64,000 nucleotides of DNA from CAVVZJ01 sp963752755 (GCA_963752755.1 CAVVZJ010000014.1:248001-312000); one strand, 5' to 3'; shown: positions 38,977-49,192, numbered from the stretch's first letter. Program-made: numbers and translations. The notes: a model not told the origin generated them from the sequence alone.

Positions 38977-41900
38977 CCCTGCTCCTCCTCTGGCATCACC
39001 GGCGCCTCGGGCCAGGACTTGCGGGCGTGGCGGACCTGGCCGATCCGGCAGACGGTCCGGAAGTCGCAGCTCCGCGTGCAATCCGACTCGCGCGGGCGGA
39101 CGGGGAAATCGGCGTGTCGGAGGCGATCGACGAGGGCGAGCACGAACGCTTCGAGTCGGCGGAGGTAGCGTTCCCAGTCGGTGACGGCCTTGAGCCCCTT
39201 GGTGTCGAGCCTGGCGACCTGGAGCGCCGGCTTGAAGCCGCCGCCGTGGCGGAGGCCCCAGTAAGCGGCGTCGAGCGGTTCCGCGTTCCGGTCGGCGAGG
39301 ATGAGCCGCTGGGTGGCGAGAGCGTAGAGGGGCAGTTGCAGGGCCAGGCCGTCGGCCACCTGGCGCTTTGTGGGGCAGGAGCCGGTCTTGTAGTCGATGA
39401 TCCGGAAGAAGACCCGGCCCTCGACGCGGATCAGGTCGATCCGGTCGATCATCCCTTGCAGGCCGAGGCCGGCGGCCTCGTCGCCAAGGACGAGCCCCGG
39501 GTAAGGGGCCCCCTCCTTGCCGAACTGGACCTCGAAATCGTGGCACTCGACCGCGACGGCCGCGGCATGATACGCCTCGAACTGCCGGGCGTAGCGCTGG
39601 CCGGTCCGTCGGAGGCGCTCGGCGTCGATGGCGCGGAGACCGCGATCGACATCGGAGGCCGGGTCGAGCTGGCGGTCGAGGATCGCGTCGATGATCGGCG
39701 TGATCCGCCCCTTGACCCGCTCGGGAAGCGGGGACACATCTTCAATTTCCGATTTGAGCACTTGGTGGAGCGTTTCGAGCGCCTCGTGGACGAGCTGGCC
39801 GCGTCGGGAGGCGTCCTCGTCGAACTCCTCGCGGTCGTCGATCGGCTCCAGCTTGAGGACATGATGAAGAAAATATTTGAACGGACAGGCCGCCAGCGTT
39901 TCGAGCTGGCTGGCAGAGAAGACGGGCCGGGTCGGGCCGTAACTCTCGGAGATCCGCCGGACGGCGGCGGGGTCGGCGAGGTCGCCCTCGTAGGGGCCGA
40001 AGCGGGAGCGTCGCAACCGGCGGTGGTTGAGCCGAAGCGCGATGGCGGCGCCGGCGAGGGCGTCGCGATGCTCGGGCCGGGACGCGAGATCGGCGAGTTC
40101 GGCGAGCGTTTCCGCATTCGCGTCCAGGCAGGCGCGGCCGACGGCCCGAACGCAGACCTCGGCCGGAGGGATGGCCAGCTCGGCGGGCAGGATCGGGTCG
40201 AGCCGTTTGAGCGCGATGCGGCAGGATTCCCAGGCCGGGCGCGTGAAGAGGCTTTCCACGTCGTCGAGGAAGCCGGCTTGCAGGAGTTCCTGGCCCTTCT
40301 CGTCGTTGGTCGGAGAGAGCAATACCAGCGTTTGCCGGGCCATCGCGGCGACGCCGAGGAACCGCCTCAGTTCGCGGGCGAAGGCGACGTCGGCGGGGCG
40401 AACGCCCTCGGTCTCGGCGTCTTCGTCCGTGGGGGTGGCGGGGTCGAGGTCGATGGCCTCACGGGCGGGGAACGTGCCTTCTTCGAGGCCGGCGAGAAGA
40501 ACGTGTCGCGCCGCGGCGCCCTCGGCCCCGGAAACCGTCGCCAGGCGGACGGTGCCTGGCGCGGGCGGTTCGGGTTCGTCGGGGACCTCACGGACGATCG
40601 CACCCAATTCGCGAACGAAGTCGGGCCAATAGACGGCCTCGCCGCCGTGGCCGAGGGCTTCAAGGGTCGCGGCGTGGTCGTCGAGGGCGGCGAAGAGGCG
40701 GGCGAGGGCGGGGGAGCCGTCGCCGGAATCCAGGCCGAGGATGGCGGCGAGGGCCCGGGACTTGGCGGCTTGATGACGCCAGGTGGCGGGAAGATCGAGG
40801 CCGTCGAGCGCCGAGGCGAGGCGGTCAAAGAGCGCCAGGGCCAGGCGGGCGCGCTCGCCCTGGCGGAGCTTGCGGCGGTCCTTCTCGTCGGGGCCCACGT
40901 TGCCCGCGCCTTTGAGGGCCTGGCGGATCGTGTCTCGGTCGCGGAAGATCCGGGTTTCGCGGACCGCCGCGGCGACCGCGGCGAGGGCGAGCGGCGAACG
41001 GGCCTCAGGCCAGTCGGGGCGGAAGTGGCCGTGGCGGAGGAGGTGAATTACTCGTGAAGCTTCCCACTTCGCGACGGGCAGCGACAGCGCGGTGAGGAGG
41101 GCGGCAACCGCCGGCTCGGTGGCCAGCGGGCGTGGCGGACCGCCGGAGGCGGGCAGGCCCCAGGATCGAAGAGCTTCGAGGGTCAGGTCGGCCTGCTCGT
41201 CCCAGCGGGGGAAGAGGACCAACACGTCTTCCGGATCGCAGCCGGTTGCCAGTCGGTCGCGGACCTCGCGGGCCACGATCGCGGCCATCCCCTCGCCCTT
41301 TGGGGCACCGAGCACGGCGAGGCCGGACGAGTCAGCATGGCGATCGGCGGGCTCGACCCGGAAGAGATCCCGCTCCAGGGCGCAGGAGGCCGGGCGAGCG
41401 ATTGTCATCGGGGGGATGGAGAGTCTCGACGAAGCCCCAATCCCGCAGGCGTGAGCGGATCGGAGCCGCATCGGCGAAGACCTCGCGGCGGGCCGCTCCC
41501 TCCTCCCAGGGCAAGGTGACGAGGAGGTCGCCGGCGCGGTCGTGGAAGGCCTGGAGCGCGCGGCGGACGGCCCGGACGCCGGGAATCGTGGGGTCGTGGA
41601 CGACGACCGAGCTACCCTTGCCGACCAGCGCGACGAGGACATCCTTCAGGACCCCGGCGGACCAGCAGGCGAAGCCCTCAGCGTCCTCAGCATCGAAAAG
41701 CTTCGATTTGAGAAGCCGGCGATAACGGCGGAAGACCTCCCAGTCCTCGGCGTGTGAGCTGGGCGGGGCTTCGGTCTTCGGGTCGAGGCCGGCGCGGGTC
41801 CAGGCAGCGATCCGGGCGGCGAGCACGCGGCGATAGCCGGCGGTGTCGGCGAGTGGACCGAGCGAGCGGAGATGACCGTCACGACGGGCCTGGCCGATCG

Positions 41901-42174
41901 CCGTCACCAGCACGGCGCGGGTCGATGCCGCCGAGAGGCGGCCGGGACCCCGAGGGCGTCGGGCGCGAATCTCAGACCAGAGGTCCTCCCAGGTCCAGAC
42001 GCGTCCGTCCGACACGGCGGGATTCCGGCGGGCCAACTCCCACTCGACCCGCTCCCGACAGAGCGGCGTCGGGACGAGCCAGAGCGCGGGCGGACTGGTC
42101 CGACTCGCGGCGAGCGCGCGGTCGAGCAGGTTCGAGGCGCTCGGCCCGGTCCACAACTGGCGCGTTCCCGGCAT
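38973..42174 (-). CDS. addB: AddB-like PD-(D/E)XK nuclease/helicase-like subunit (one frameshift)
   Basis: About 1066 residues after a repair near 41410 in the first third. The N-terminus, WTGPSASNLLDRALAA..ALWLVPT, is a degenerate helicase domain lacking a Walker A motif. The C-terminal RecB-like nuclease has GMIDRIDLIRVEGRVFFRIIDYKTG in outline, with the D..D-x-K active site intact. Cysteines for an iron-sulfur cluster are in LAACPFKYFLHH and DCTRSCDFRTVC; the spacing C-x3-C-x5-C differs by one residue from the C-x2-C-x5-C I recall for AddB. It overlaps addA by four bases. Start ATG 42174 lies inside the uppP reading frame. Confidence 0.87.
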
Positions 42175-43023
42175 TGGACCGCCCTCCGCCTCGGCTCGCC
42201 GACAGGCCCAGTGCCAGGGCCCCCAGCACGATCAGGTATACAGAAAAATACCACAATCGGCCCGAGCGGACAACGCGGACCAGCCAGAAGATCGCTGCAT
42301 AACCAACCAGGCCCGCCACCGCCGCCGAGGCGAGGATGCGAGCGATCCGGTCAGGCGTGAGCAACGCGGGATCGACCTTCCTCAGTTCGAAAACCGCCGC
42401 TCCGAAGATTGCCGGCACGGCCATCATGAGGCTGAACCCGACGGCCCAGGTCCGCGAGAAGCCGAGCCCGAGGGCGGTGGCGATCGTCAGACCGCTCCGG
42501 CTCACCCCCGGCAACGGGGCGAACGCCTGGGCGACACCAATAATCAACGCATGAACCCAGGTCGTCCGGTCCGGCCCGCGCTGGCCGCCATTCAGTCGCA
42601 TCGTGACAAGCAAGACGCACGCCGTGATCAGGAATCCGACGCCGACGGCCGTGAGGCTCTGGAAAGTCTCCTCGATCCAGGGTTTGAAGATCAAGGCATC
42701 GGGCACCAGCGGCAAGGTCGCCACGAACGCCAGGATTCCGACCCGGATGACTTGCGACCGCCGATACCCCTCGGGCACGTCCGACTCGCCGAGGAGGCCC
42801 CGCAACCCGTCGCGGATGTGGACCCGGTAATGGGCCAGGATCGCCGCGGCCGTGCCGACGTGGAGCATCACGTCGAAGAACAGGTTCTCCGCCCCGGTGT
42901 CGTGCCCCGACTCCGAGCCGCCCAGCAGGATCTGGAAGAGGGCGAGGTGACCGTCGCTGGAGATCGGGAGGAACTCGGTCACCCCCTGCACGACGCCGAG
43001 GAACAGCGATTGGAGCCAGCTCA
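41972..43023 (-). CDS. uppP: Undecaprenyl-diphosphatase (UppP/BacA)
   Basis: Recycles the lipid carrier of cell-wall synthesis by removing one phosphate. ATG 43023 gives MSWLQSLFLGVVQGVTEFLP, with the conserved E in VQGVTEFLPISSDGHL; LPGVSRSGLTIATALG is the second signature; seven to eight membrane helices. The homologous part ends at about residue 285 (VLGALALGLSASR), but the frame stays open another 65 or so residues, overlapping the first 200 bases of addB. That tail is Arg-rich and looks non-native, so a small frame error near 42180 may hide the true stop. A longer upstream start (43063) would run into the hairpin repeat and is unlikely. Confidence 0.88.
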
Positions 43024-43042
43024 TGCGTCGAAATCGCTCCGC

Positions 43043-43107
43043 CTTGTCGGGCGTGTGCAGCACGCCGTCTTCCGAATCCGGATGGCGTGCTGCACACGCC
43101 CGACAAG
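43043..43107. repeat. Long perfect hairpin (24-bp arms) between pgsA and uppP
   Basis: Arms 43043-43066 and 43084-43107 are exact reverse complements over 24 bases, with a 17-base loop. It lies 10 bases after the pgsA stop on the minus strand and 19 bases before the uppP start. One arm plus 5 loop bases recurs at 26057-26085. There is no T-run. It could be a REP-like element that also acts as terminator or mRNA stabiliser between the two genes. Confidence 0.8.
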
Positions 43108-43117
43108 ACCCTGGGGC

Positions 43118-43736
43118 TCACTTCACCGCCGGGGCGCCCTTCAAGACGGGCCAGGCGACGACGAAGTAGATGGCTCCGCTGTAGATGGTCAACGCGACAG
43201 CGACCCAGGTGACGAGGTCGCGGGCCCAGAGCAGGGCCAGCGGCGAGGCGTCGGCGAGGCCGAGGGTCAGAAGGATGCCGCCGACGGAAAGACACTGGAA
43301 GAACGTCTTGAGCTTGCCCGCGCCCCGCGCCGAAGGCGATCCCGCGCCCTTCGATCAGGCTCCGCAAGGCCTGGACGAACAGCTCCCGCGAGACGATCAC
43401 AACCACCATCCAGGGAGCCAGGCCTGTGCCCGGAATCGGCACGAGATAGATCAAGGCCCCGGCCACGATCACCTTGTCCACCAGCGGGTCAAGCTGCCGG
43501 CCGATCGGGGAGACCTGATTCAAGAGGCGGGCGAAGTAGCCGTCGAGCACATCCGAGAGCGAGGCCATCGCAAACGCGGCCATCGCCGAGAGGTAGAACC
43601 CGTACGCGATCAAGGCGAAGACCGCCCCCGCCAGCACGAGCCGGGCCAGGCTCAGGCTGTTCGGCACGTTCCAGAACCTCGGCGACGGCGGCAGCTCGGT
43701 CGCGATCGGCTGCTGGCTCCGGTGCAGGTCGGCCAT
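43118..43736 (-). CDS. pgsA: CDP-diacylglycerol--glycerol-3-phosphate phosphatidyltransferase (one frameshift)
   Basis: Makes phosphatidylglycerol phosphate in the membrane. ATG 43736; RFWNVPNSLSLARLVLAGAV, then the CDP-alcohol phosphotransferase motif SDVLDGYFARLLNQVSPIGRQLDPLVDK (read with spacing D-G-x2-A-R-x8-G-x3-D-x3-D). An extra G near 43322 breaks the frame; correcting it continues GKLKTFFQCLSVGGILLTLG to TGA at 43118. About 206 residues after repair. It is downstream of rimO on the same strand, a common pairing. Confidence 0.9.
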
Positions 43737-43845
43737 CGTCGGGGGTAATCCGGGGAAGGTCTTCGGGGAGGGAAGACTGGGAAGTATCAAAAACGGGGGT
43801 TTTGTTTCCTGGAAACCGTCGATCGCCGAGAGGCCGTCGCGGGGT

Positions 43846-45285
43846 TTAACCTGGCAGGATCGTGAGCGCCGACGCCGGCCGCTGCCGCTTCGCCCGGGGT
43901 CGGGAGCGGCGGCTGGACGGTCGGCCGACGGGTCGGGCCACAAGGTCGTAGCCGTCGGCTTCGAGAATCTCGCAGGCCACGAGGTCTCCGGCTTCCAGGT
44001 TCGAACCGGCCACGTAGGCGACACCGTCCACGTCGGGGGCGTCGGCGAAGCTCCGGCCGACCCAGAGGGGGCCGGCGTCCGACTCAGGACCGGGGCCGTC
44101 GATCAGGATGTCGAGCGTGCGGCCGACGAGGGAGCGGTTGAAGGCGAAGGCGATCGGCTGCTGGGTCGCCATGATCCGTTCGCGACGCTCGGCCTTCACC
44201 TCCTCGGCGACGTGGCCCGGCAGTTTGGCCGAGGGCGTGTCGGACTCGAACGAGTAGGGGAAGACGCCCAGGCGCTCGAACCGCATGGATGCGACGAACT
44301 CCCGCAGTTCCTCAAACTCCTGCTCCGTCTCGCCGGGGAAGCCAACGAGGAAGGTCGTCCGCAGGACCAGATCCGGAATCGCCGAGCGGAGCCGGCCGAG
44401 GATCGCCTCGGTCTCGGCTCGCGTGTGGCGGCGGTTCATCTGCTTGAGCATGCGGTCGTTGATGTGCTGGAGCGGCATGTCGAGATAGGGCAGGATCTTC
44501 GACGAGCCGGCCAGGGTCGCGACGAGGTCGTCCGTCACATACTGCGGATAGTTGTAGAGGACCCGAAGCCAGTCGAGCCCCTCGACGGCCTCCAGTTCGC
44601 GAAGCAGGTCGGCGAGGCGAGGCTGGCCGTAGAGATCAAGGCCGTAATAGGTCATGTCCTGAGCGACGAGGTTCAGCTCGCGGACGCCATCGGCGGCCAG
44701 CTCGCTCGCCTCGCGGACGACTTCCTCGATCGGCTTGGATACGTGTTTACCTCGCATGAACGGGATTGCGCAGAAGGTGCAGAGGCGATCGCACCCTTCC
44801 GAAACCTTCAGGTAGGCCAGATGCCTCGGCGTGATCCGCAAGCGGGCGGTGTCTTCCTGGGCGCGGACGGGCGCGGGCCGGAAGACGGTGCGCTGCTCGT
44901 CCAGGCTGCCGAAGATCCGGTCGGCCACGCGGACGATCTCCTCGCGACCGAAGACGCCGACGACCTGATCGACCTCCGGCACCTGCTCCAGCAACATCTC
45001 CTTCTCGCGCTCGGCCAGGCAGCCGGCGACCACCACCCCCTTGACCTGCCCGTTCCGCTTGCGATCCAGCATCTCGCGGATCACGCCCAACGACTCCTGC
45101 CGGGCCGCGTCGATGAAGCCGCAGGTGTTGATGATGACGAGGTCAGCCTGCTCGGCGTCGGGCACGAGCGCGTAGCCGTCCTGCGCCAGCAGACCAAGCA
45201 TCCGTTCTGAATCAACCAGATTCTTCGGGCAGCCGAGGCTGACGAAGGAAAAGGTTCTTTCCGACTTGTTTTCGGCGGTCGCCAT
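43846..45285 (-). CDS. rimO: Ribosomal protein S12 methylthiotransferase RimO
   Basis: 479 residues, intact. A radical-SAM enzyme that methylthiolates Asp-88 of ribosomal protein S12. N-terminal UPF0004 domain with cluster cysteines in SLGCPKNLVDSE, INTCGFIDAARQES and VAGCLAEREKE; the radical-SAM motif C-x3-C-x2-C in EGCDRLCTFCAIPFMRGKH (about 165-175); DMPLQHINDRMLKQMNRRHT; and a C-terminal TRAM-like domain (LDILIDGP..GRSFADAPDVDG). A basic tail RRSRPRAKRQRPAS of about 20 residues follows the TRAM domain. It heads the minus-strand run rimO-pgsA-uppP-addB-addA. Confidence 0.96.
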   Translation of the reverse strand: MATAENKSERTFSFVSLGCPKNLVDSERMLGLLAQDGYALVPDAEQADLVIINTCGFIDAARQESLGVIREMLDRKRNGQVKGVVVAGCLAEREKEMLLEQVPEVDQVVGVFGREEIVRVADRIFGSLDEQRTVFRPAPVRAQEDTARLRITPRHLAYLKVSEGCDRLCTFCAIPFMRGKHVSKPIEEVVREASELAADGVRELNLVAQDMTYYGLDLYGQPRLADLLRELEAVEGLDWLRVLYNYPQYVTDDLVATLAGSSKILPYLDMPLQHINDRMLKQMNRRHTRAETEAILGRLRSAIPDLVLRTTFLVGFPGETEQEFEELREFVASMRFERLGVFPYSFESDTPSAKLPGHVAEEVKAERRERIMATQQPIAFAFNRSLVGRTLDILIDGPGPESDAGPLWVGRSFADAPDVDGVAYVAGSNLEAGDLVACEILEADGYDLVARPVGRPSSRRSRPRAKRQRPASALTILPG

Positions 45286-45444
45286 CAGTTCACGATCCTC
45301 GGCCCGGCTACCGGTGAGCTATTGGAAGTAGTGTATCGTAGCAGGCAAGACCAACGAAAGCCTTCCTCCTCATCCGGTTTGGTGACCCGAAGCCGCCGAG
45401 GGGAGATGGTGAGCCACCTTCAGGGAGCCAGGCGAGCGGTTTCC

Positions 45445-45897
45445 TCAGCGGCGACCCGCTTCCGTAGCCGGGGCCTCGGCGACACGTCGCGTCGGGGCGG
45501 CCGGCCTCGAACGAAACTCGAATCCGGACGAGATCGGATCGAGGGCCAGCAGTCGCTGAGACTCGGTCAGCAGGAAGGCGGCGTCGTCAAACGGCTCATG
45601 GCCGATGTCCCACCAGCGAATCCGGCCCTCCGCGTCAATGAGGAAGGTGCCGTGAAGGGCCGTGCCCATCAGCTCGTCGAAGGCGCCATAGCCGCGGAAG
45701 GCCTCAAGGGCGGCGTCGGCGAGAAGCGGGAAGGGGAAGCCATCCTCGTAGCCGTCGAGCGACTTGCGGAGGGCGGGGCGATCCTCGTTGCTGATCGCGA
45801 CCAGGGAGATGCCCGACGCCTGGAAGTCCTCCGTCAAGGGGGCGAGGGCTTCGAGCTGCTGGGCGCAGTGCAGACAGCCGAGACTCAGGCGGCGTCG
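45445..45897 (-). pseudogene. C-terminal fragment of a redoxin/AhpC-like protein
   Basis: About 150 residues: LGCLHCAQQLEALAPLTEDF, GISLVAISNEDRPALRKSLD, GFPFPLLADAALEAFRGYGA, HGTFLIDAEGRIRWWDIGHE, ending TGA at 45445. This is the thioredoxin-fold peroxiredoxin pattern with a C-x-x-C at the start. The N-terminal part of the fold and any start codon are missing; upstream sequence switches abruptly to a TolC-type gene in a different frame. It is either a genomic deletion fusion or an assembly join. Confidence 0.7.
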
Positions 45898-46803
45898 AAC
45901 TCGTGCAGCTCGCGACGGTTGTGGACGCCGAGGTTGTAGCTCTCGCGGGCGGTGACGACCATTTCCTCGGCGTTCTCGAGCAACTCCTTGCGGATCTCGA
46001 CGATCGCCTGCTGGCCGAAGGTGCGGAAGTAGTGGATGCGGACGTCGTTGAGGACGCGGTACTCGACGGCCATCGCCTCCCACTGGGCGGCCTTGGTGGT
46101 TTCGAGGAAGCGGGCGCGGTCGAGCCGCCGCTTGCCGGCGGTGATGATCGGCTGGCTGACCAGGCCGCCCTGGAAATTGCCTTGCAGGCCGACGGCGCCG
46201 ATGTTCATGCCGATGTAGGTGACGGTCGGGTTGGGCCAGAGGCCGCCCTGGATGGCCATGCCGAAGCCGGTCTCGACCTGGGCGCGGGCCTGCACCAGCG
46301 ACGGGTTGTTCTGGCAGGCCATCCGCTCCAGTTGTTCGAGGGTCAGGGGAGCCTGGGAGCCGGCCTCGACGTCGGCGGCCTCGACGGCGTGCATCGCGGG
46401 GGGCACGGGCGGGATCGGCGGCGGCGGGATGTACCGCCCGGCTGGGGTTCGCGGGCGCTGGACTCGGCCGTCGCGGGCGATCCCGGCGGGGTCAGGAGCC
46501 GGCGGGCCTCGGATTCGGCGCCCGGATTGACGACCGACGGGGGGGGGAATCGGCTGGGGCTGCTGGGCCGGGCGTTCATCGAGCGGCGCCGAGTCGGGTT
46601 GCTGGCGAGGGCTGGCGGCCACGCGGGTCGGGGTCGGCGAGGCCGAGGCCCTGCGGGGAGCCGTCGGGAGAGGGGGGGAGTCCGTTGGCCGGCGGCGCGG
46701 CCGTGGAGGGTGGGCGGGCTTCCGGCCTCTCCCCCGGCTCCGACGGGGGGCCCGCCGCTGCCAGGGCGATCAGGCAGCTCGGCAGGATCGATAACGGGAT
46801 CAT
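45885..46803 (-). pseudogene. N-terminal half of a TolC-family outer membrane protein
   Basis: ATG 46803 (preceded by GGAGAAGAGG) with signal MIPLSILPSCLIALAAAG, a Pro-rich region, one shift near 46630, then the first TolC repeat: LTLEQLERMACQNNPSLVQA, GLWPNPTVTYIGMNIGA, FLETTKAAQWEAMAVEY, LLENAEEMVVTARESYNLGV. It stops within the long coiled coil at NRRELHEFDAA (TGA at 45885), about half the usual length, and runs into the redoxin fragment. Such a truncated protein could not form the trimeric channel. Confidence 0.72.
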
Positions 46804-46988
46804 CCTCTTCTCCTTCCGAGGCTCTATCGATCGATCCGGGCCAGCGGACGCCCCCACGTCGGTCAATCGCGGTCTCCTATCGCGTCGGGAGAACGCCGGG
46901 GAGGCCCGGTTCCGGTGGTCGGGATCTCGAAACCGTCGCGTTCGCTGGCCGGCCCGATCGGTCGGACGTGGCCGGGGAAGCGTCGGGG

Positions 46989-47729
46989 TCAGCGATGCGG
47001 CCGGGACGCCGGAGTCGCGGGAGTCCGAGAAACGCCGACGGGGATCGGGCTGGCGGTCGGGACCGGCGACGAGGGGGAGGGGTAAACCGGCGCGGTGGGT
47101 TGGGCGGCCGGTCGGGGCGTGGACGTGCCGGGCGTCGCCGGTCGGGCGACGGTGGCCGAGGTCCGCACGACGACCGTCTCCCTCGGCGCGGCGGTCGGGC
47201 GGGAGGCCATCGGCAAGGGGGCGGCCGGCGGGATGGCGGGCGTCGCGGGCCGGATCGTCGGCGGCGGGGCGGCGGCGTCGGCGCCGTCGGCCGGGGCTTT
47301 GGGACCCTCGATCGGCGCGAGAGCGGCCTTCAGGTGCGCGTCGAGCTCCACCAGGTCGCGGCGGGCCTTCGCGACGCGGGCCTTGCGGGTGGCGAGGTCG
47401 TCGCCGGACGACACGGGCCTGTCCTCGTCCGCCGACGCGACGCGGGCCGACGGGTCGCTCGATCGGGGGGCGGCGGCGCGGGGCGTCGCGGCCGGCCGGG
47501 GGGCGGTCGCTCGGGGAGTCGGAGTCGTCCGCGCGGGGAAGACGGGCAGGCTCGTCGCGGGCGGAGTCGTCGAAGGGACCGCGAGCGGCGCGGGGGGCCG
47601 GAGGCTCGGCGTCGAGGGGCGGGCGGCCGGCTTCGCCGCGGGGGCGGACTGGGCGAGGCCCGGGGTCGCCGGGAGGCCGGCCGCCGCCAGGCCCACGAGA
47701 CCGCCGAAGAGCAGGGACGTCTTGCTCAT
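46989..47729 (-). CDS. Secreted Pro/Ala/Thr-rich low-complexity protein
   Basis: 246 residues. ATG 47729 was chosen because GGAACGGAGG precedes it and a signal peptide, MSKTSLLFGGLVGLAAAGLP, follows; the open frame extends upstream to 47861. After cleavage near GLAQSAPAA the chain is almost entirely Pro, Ala, Thr, Arg and Ser, except for one helical charged stretch, LATRKARVAKARRDLVELDA (about 131-150). No family recognised. Possibly a cell-surface or periplasmic spacer protein; a structural role is only a guess. Confidence 0.55.
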   Translation of the reverse strand: MSKTSLLFGGLVGLAAAGLPATPGLAQSAPAAKPAARPSTPSLRPPAPLAVPSTTPPATSLPVFPARTTPTPRATAPRPAATPRAAAPRSSDPSARVASADEDRPVSSGDDLATRKARVAKARRDLVELDAHLKAALAPIEGPKAPADGADAAAPPPTIRPATPAIPPAAPLPMASRPTAAPRETVVVRTSATVARPATPGTSTPRPAAQPTAPVYPSPSSPVPTASPIPVGVSRTPATPASRPHR

Positions 47730-48075
47730 CCTCCGTTCCTTTCTGAATTGGTATCCTGCGAGGGCGGACGAGCCGCCGCGCCTCGCGGCCCAGGGCGCTC
47801 GACCCGGCTCCAAGGCACGACCGTCATATCGGAAGAAAGCTATTCCGTTAGTCCAGAACATCGGATGCGGACAGAAGCGGCATTCATGGTTTCTGGAACA
47901 ATCGCGACCCTCGTTCGAACCGGCAAAGGTCGCCCCGAGGGCCGCCGGCTTCGCTCATTCCGGCCGGACCGATTCCCGATCAGCATCTCAGGATGCGGCG
48001 AATCTTCGGGCCTGCGGTCGAAACCGCGTGGTGGTTCAATCCAACGGAATCCAGGAGAAGAGGGATCGTTCACCC
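47730..48075. promoter_or_regulatory. Divergent intergenic region
   Basis: 346 bp between two genes read in opposite directions, so both promoters should be here. The centre (47850-47900) is less GC-rich. AGGAGAAGAGGG at 48053-48064 is a good ribosome site for the gene starting at 48076. No convincing -35/-10 pairs were identified. Confidence 0.4.
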
Positions 48076-48795
48076 ATGAACCGGACAAAGCGTGGAAGGC
48101 GGCCCACGCGTTTCCGACCCGGCCTGGCCGTCGAGGGCCTGGAGACCCGCGAGCTGATGTCGGCGGCGTCCTGGCGTCTCCACATGGCGCGGGCCGCGAT
48201 GCATCGGCCGATCGGCCAGGGGCTCGACGTGCCGCCGCCCGAGGTGGCGGCGAAGATCGCCGGCCAGCAGATGACCCCGACACCGCATGAGGTGGCGAAG
48301 TCGTCGGTGGATGTGACGGCGACGGGCAGCTACCTTGTGGGTCCGGGCCGGTTCGAGGGGCAGCAGTCGTAGACGGCGATCTCCATGACCTCGGGGCCGG
48401 TGCTGAACGGGCTGAACAAGATCGTGGCCATGGCGATCTTCACCCCGGCCACTGGGCCGGTCCAGGGGGTCGCCGTGCTCCAGACCCCGCATCGCCCCCC
48501 AGGACCGCCGTCCAATGCCGTCCTGAACCTCTCGCTGCTCTCGACGGATGAGAGCCGGGTCCTGCCGACGAAGCTGGTCTGGCAGCTCAACCCCGAACTG
48601 AGCACCGGCATCTTCAAGAACGGCATGGGCGAGGGGGTCGCCTATCTCCAGTACAGCAACAATTCGGGACGCGGCGGCCTGACGCCGGGCTTCATCCCGG
48701 GCGAGGTCCAGCGCGGCCTCGTCGCGGCCCGCTTCTCGGACCTGATCCACCCGAACGTGCTCATCCAGAACCTGATCAAGGGCGAGCCGGGCTGA
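48076..48795 (+). CDS. Tagged secreted protein with in-frame TAG, function unknown
   Basis: ATG 48076 follows AGGAGAAGAGGG. The N-terminus, MNRTKRGRRPTRFRPGLAVE then GLETRELMSAA, is a basic stretch followed by the LE-x-R-x-L(L/M)-S tag seen in three other proteins here. The reading frame meets TAG at 48370-48372 (after FEGQQS) and then continues open in the same frame for 141 codons to TGA at 48795 (TAISMTSGPVLNGLNKIVAM, TKLVWQLNPELSTGIFKNGM). Both parts look like one beta-rich domain of about 200 residues. CAG to TAG would be a single change. The whole reading is listed here; if TAG is a real stop, a 98-residue fragment remains. Confidence 0.6.
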
Positions 48796-49192
48796 GCGAC
48801 CGCCCAGAACCCGATTCCTTCGGAGACCCCGGGGTCCGGGACCGCCCGCCGAGGCGATCCCAGGCGCCGGGGTTTCGGCTTGTTCCTGCCAACGCCCCTG
48901 CCTGAAATCGGCGGCCGGGTCATTTTCGCGTGATAGACCTGGATATCAACCCGCTCTCACTCACCCTCCTCCCGAAGCTTCCCCTTCCGACGCGCCACCC
49001 GCTTCTCTTCCCCCCCTCCTCGCACCAGCGAGAACGCCGGGTTTCTCCCTTCCCTCCCAGGTTCACTTCATCGCGTATCCGGCAAAAATTCCCCAGACGG
49101 CCATCTTCACCTGGTGGAAATGGGGTAAGATTGGGGCAACTCGGGACGGCTCCTCGACACCGAGCGGAACAGAGATTATCGGGAGCAAAGCT
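48796..49192. other. Intergenic region with pyrimidine-rich tract
   Basis: 397 bp without a gene. 48954-49026 is strongly pyrimidine-rich (CTCACTCACCCTCCTCCC type). An AT-richer part follows at 49075-49135. Probably the promoter region of the DUF11 gene, but no clear consensus was found. Confidence 0.4.

Noticed and set aside
36259..39168. Long plus-strand open frames opposite addA and addB (36259-39168, 39027-41057)
   Set aside because: The minus-strand helicase and nuclease motifs are unmistakable; the plus frames have no domain and begin inside the helicase gene.
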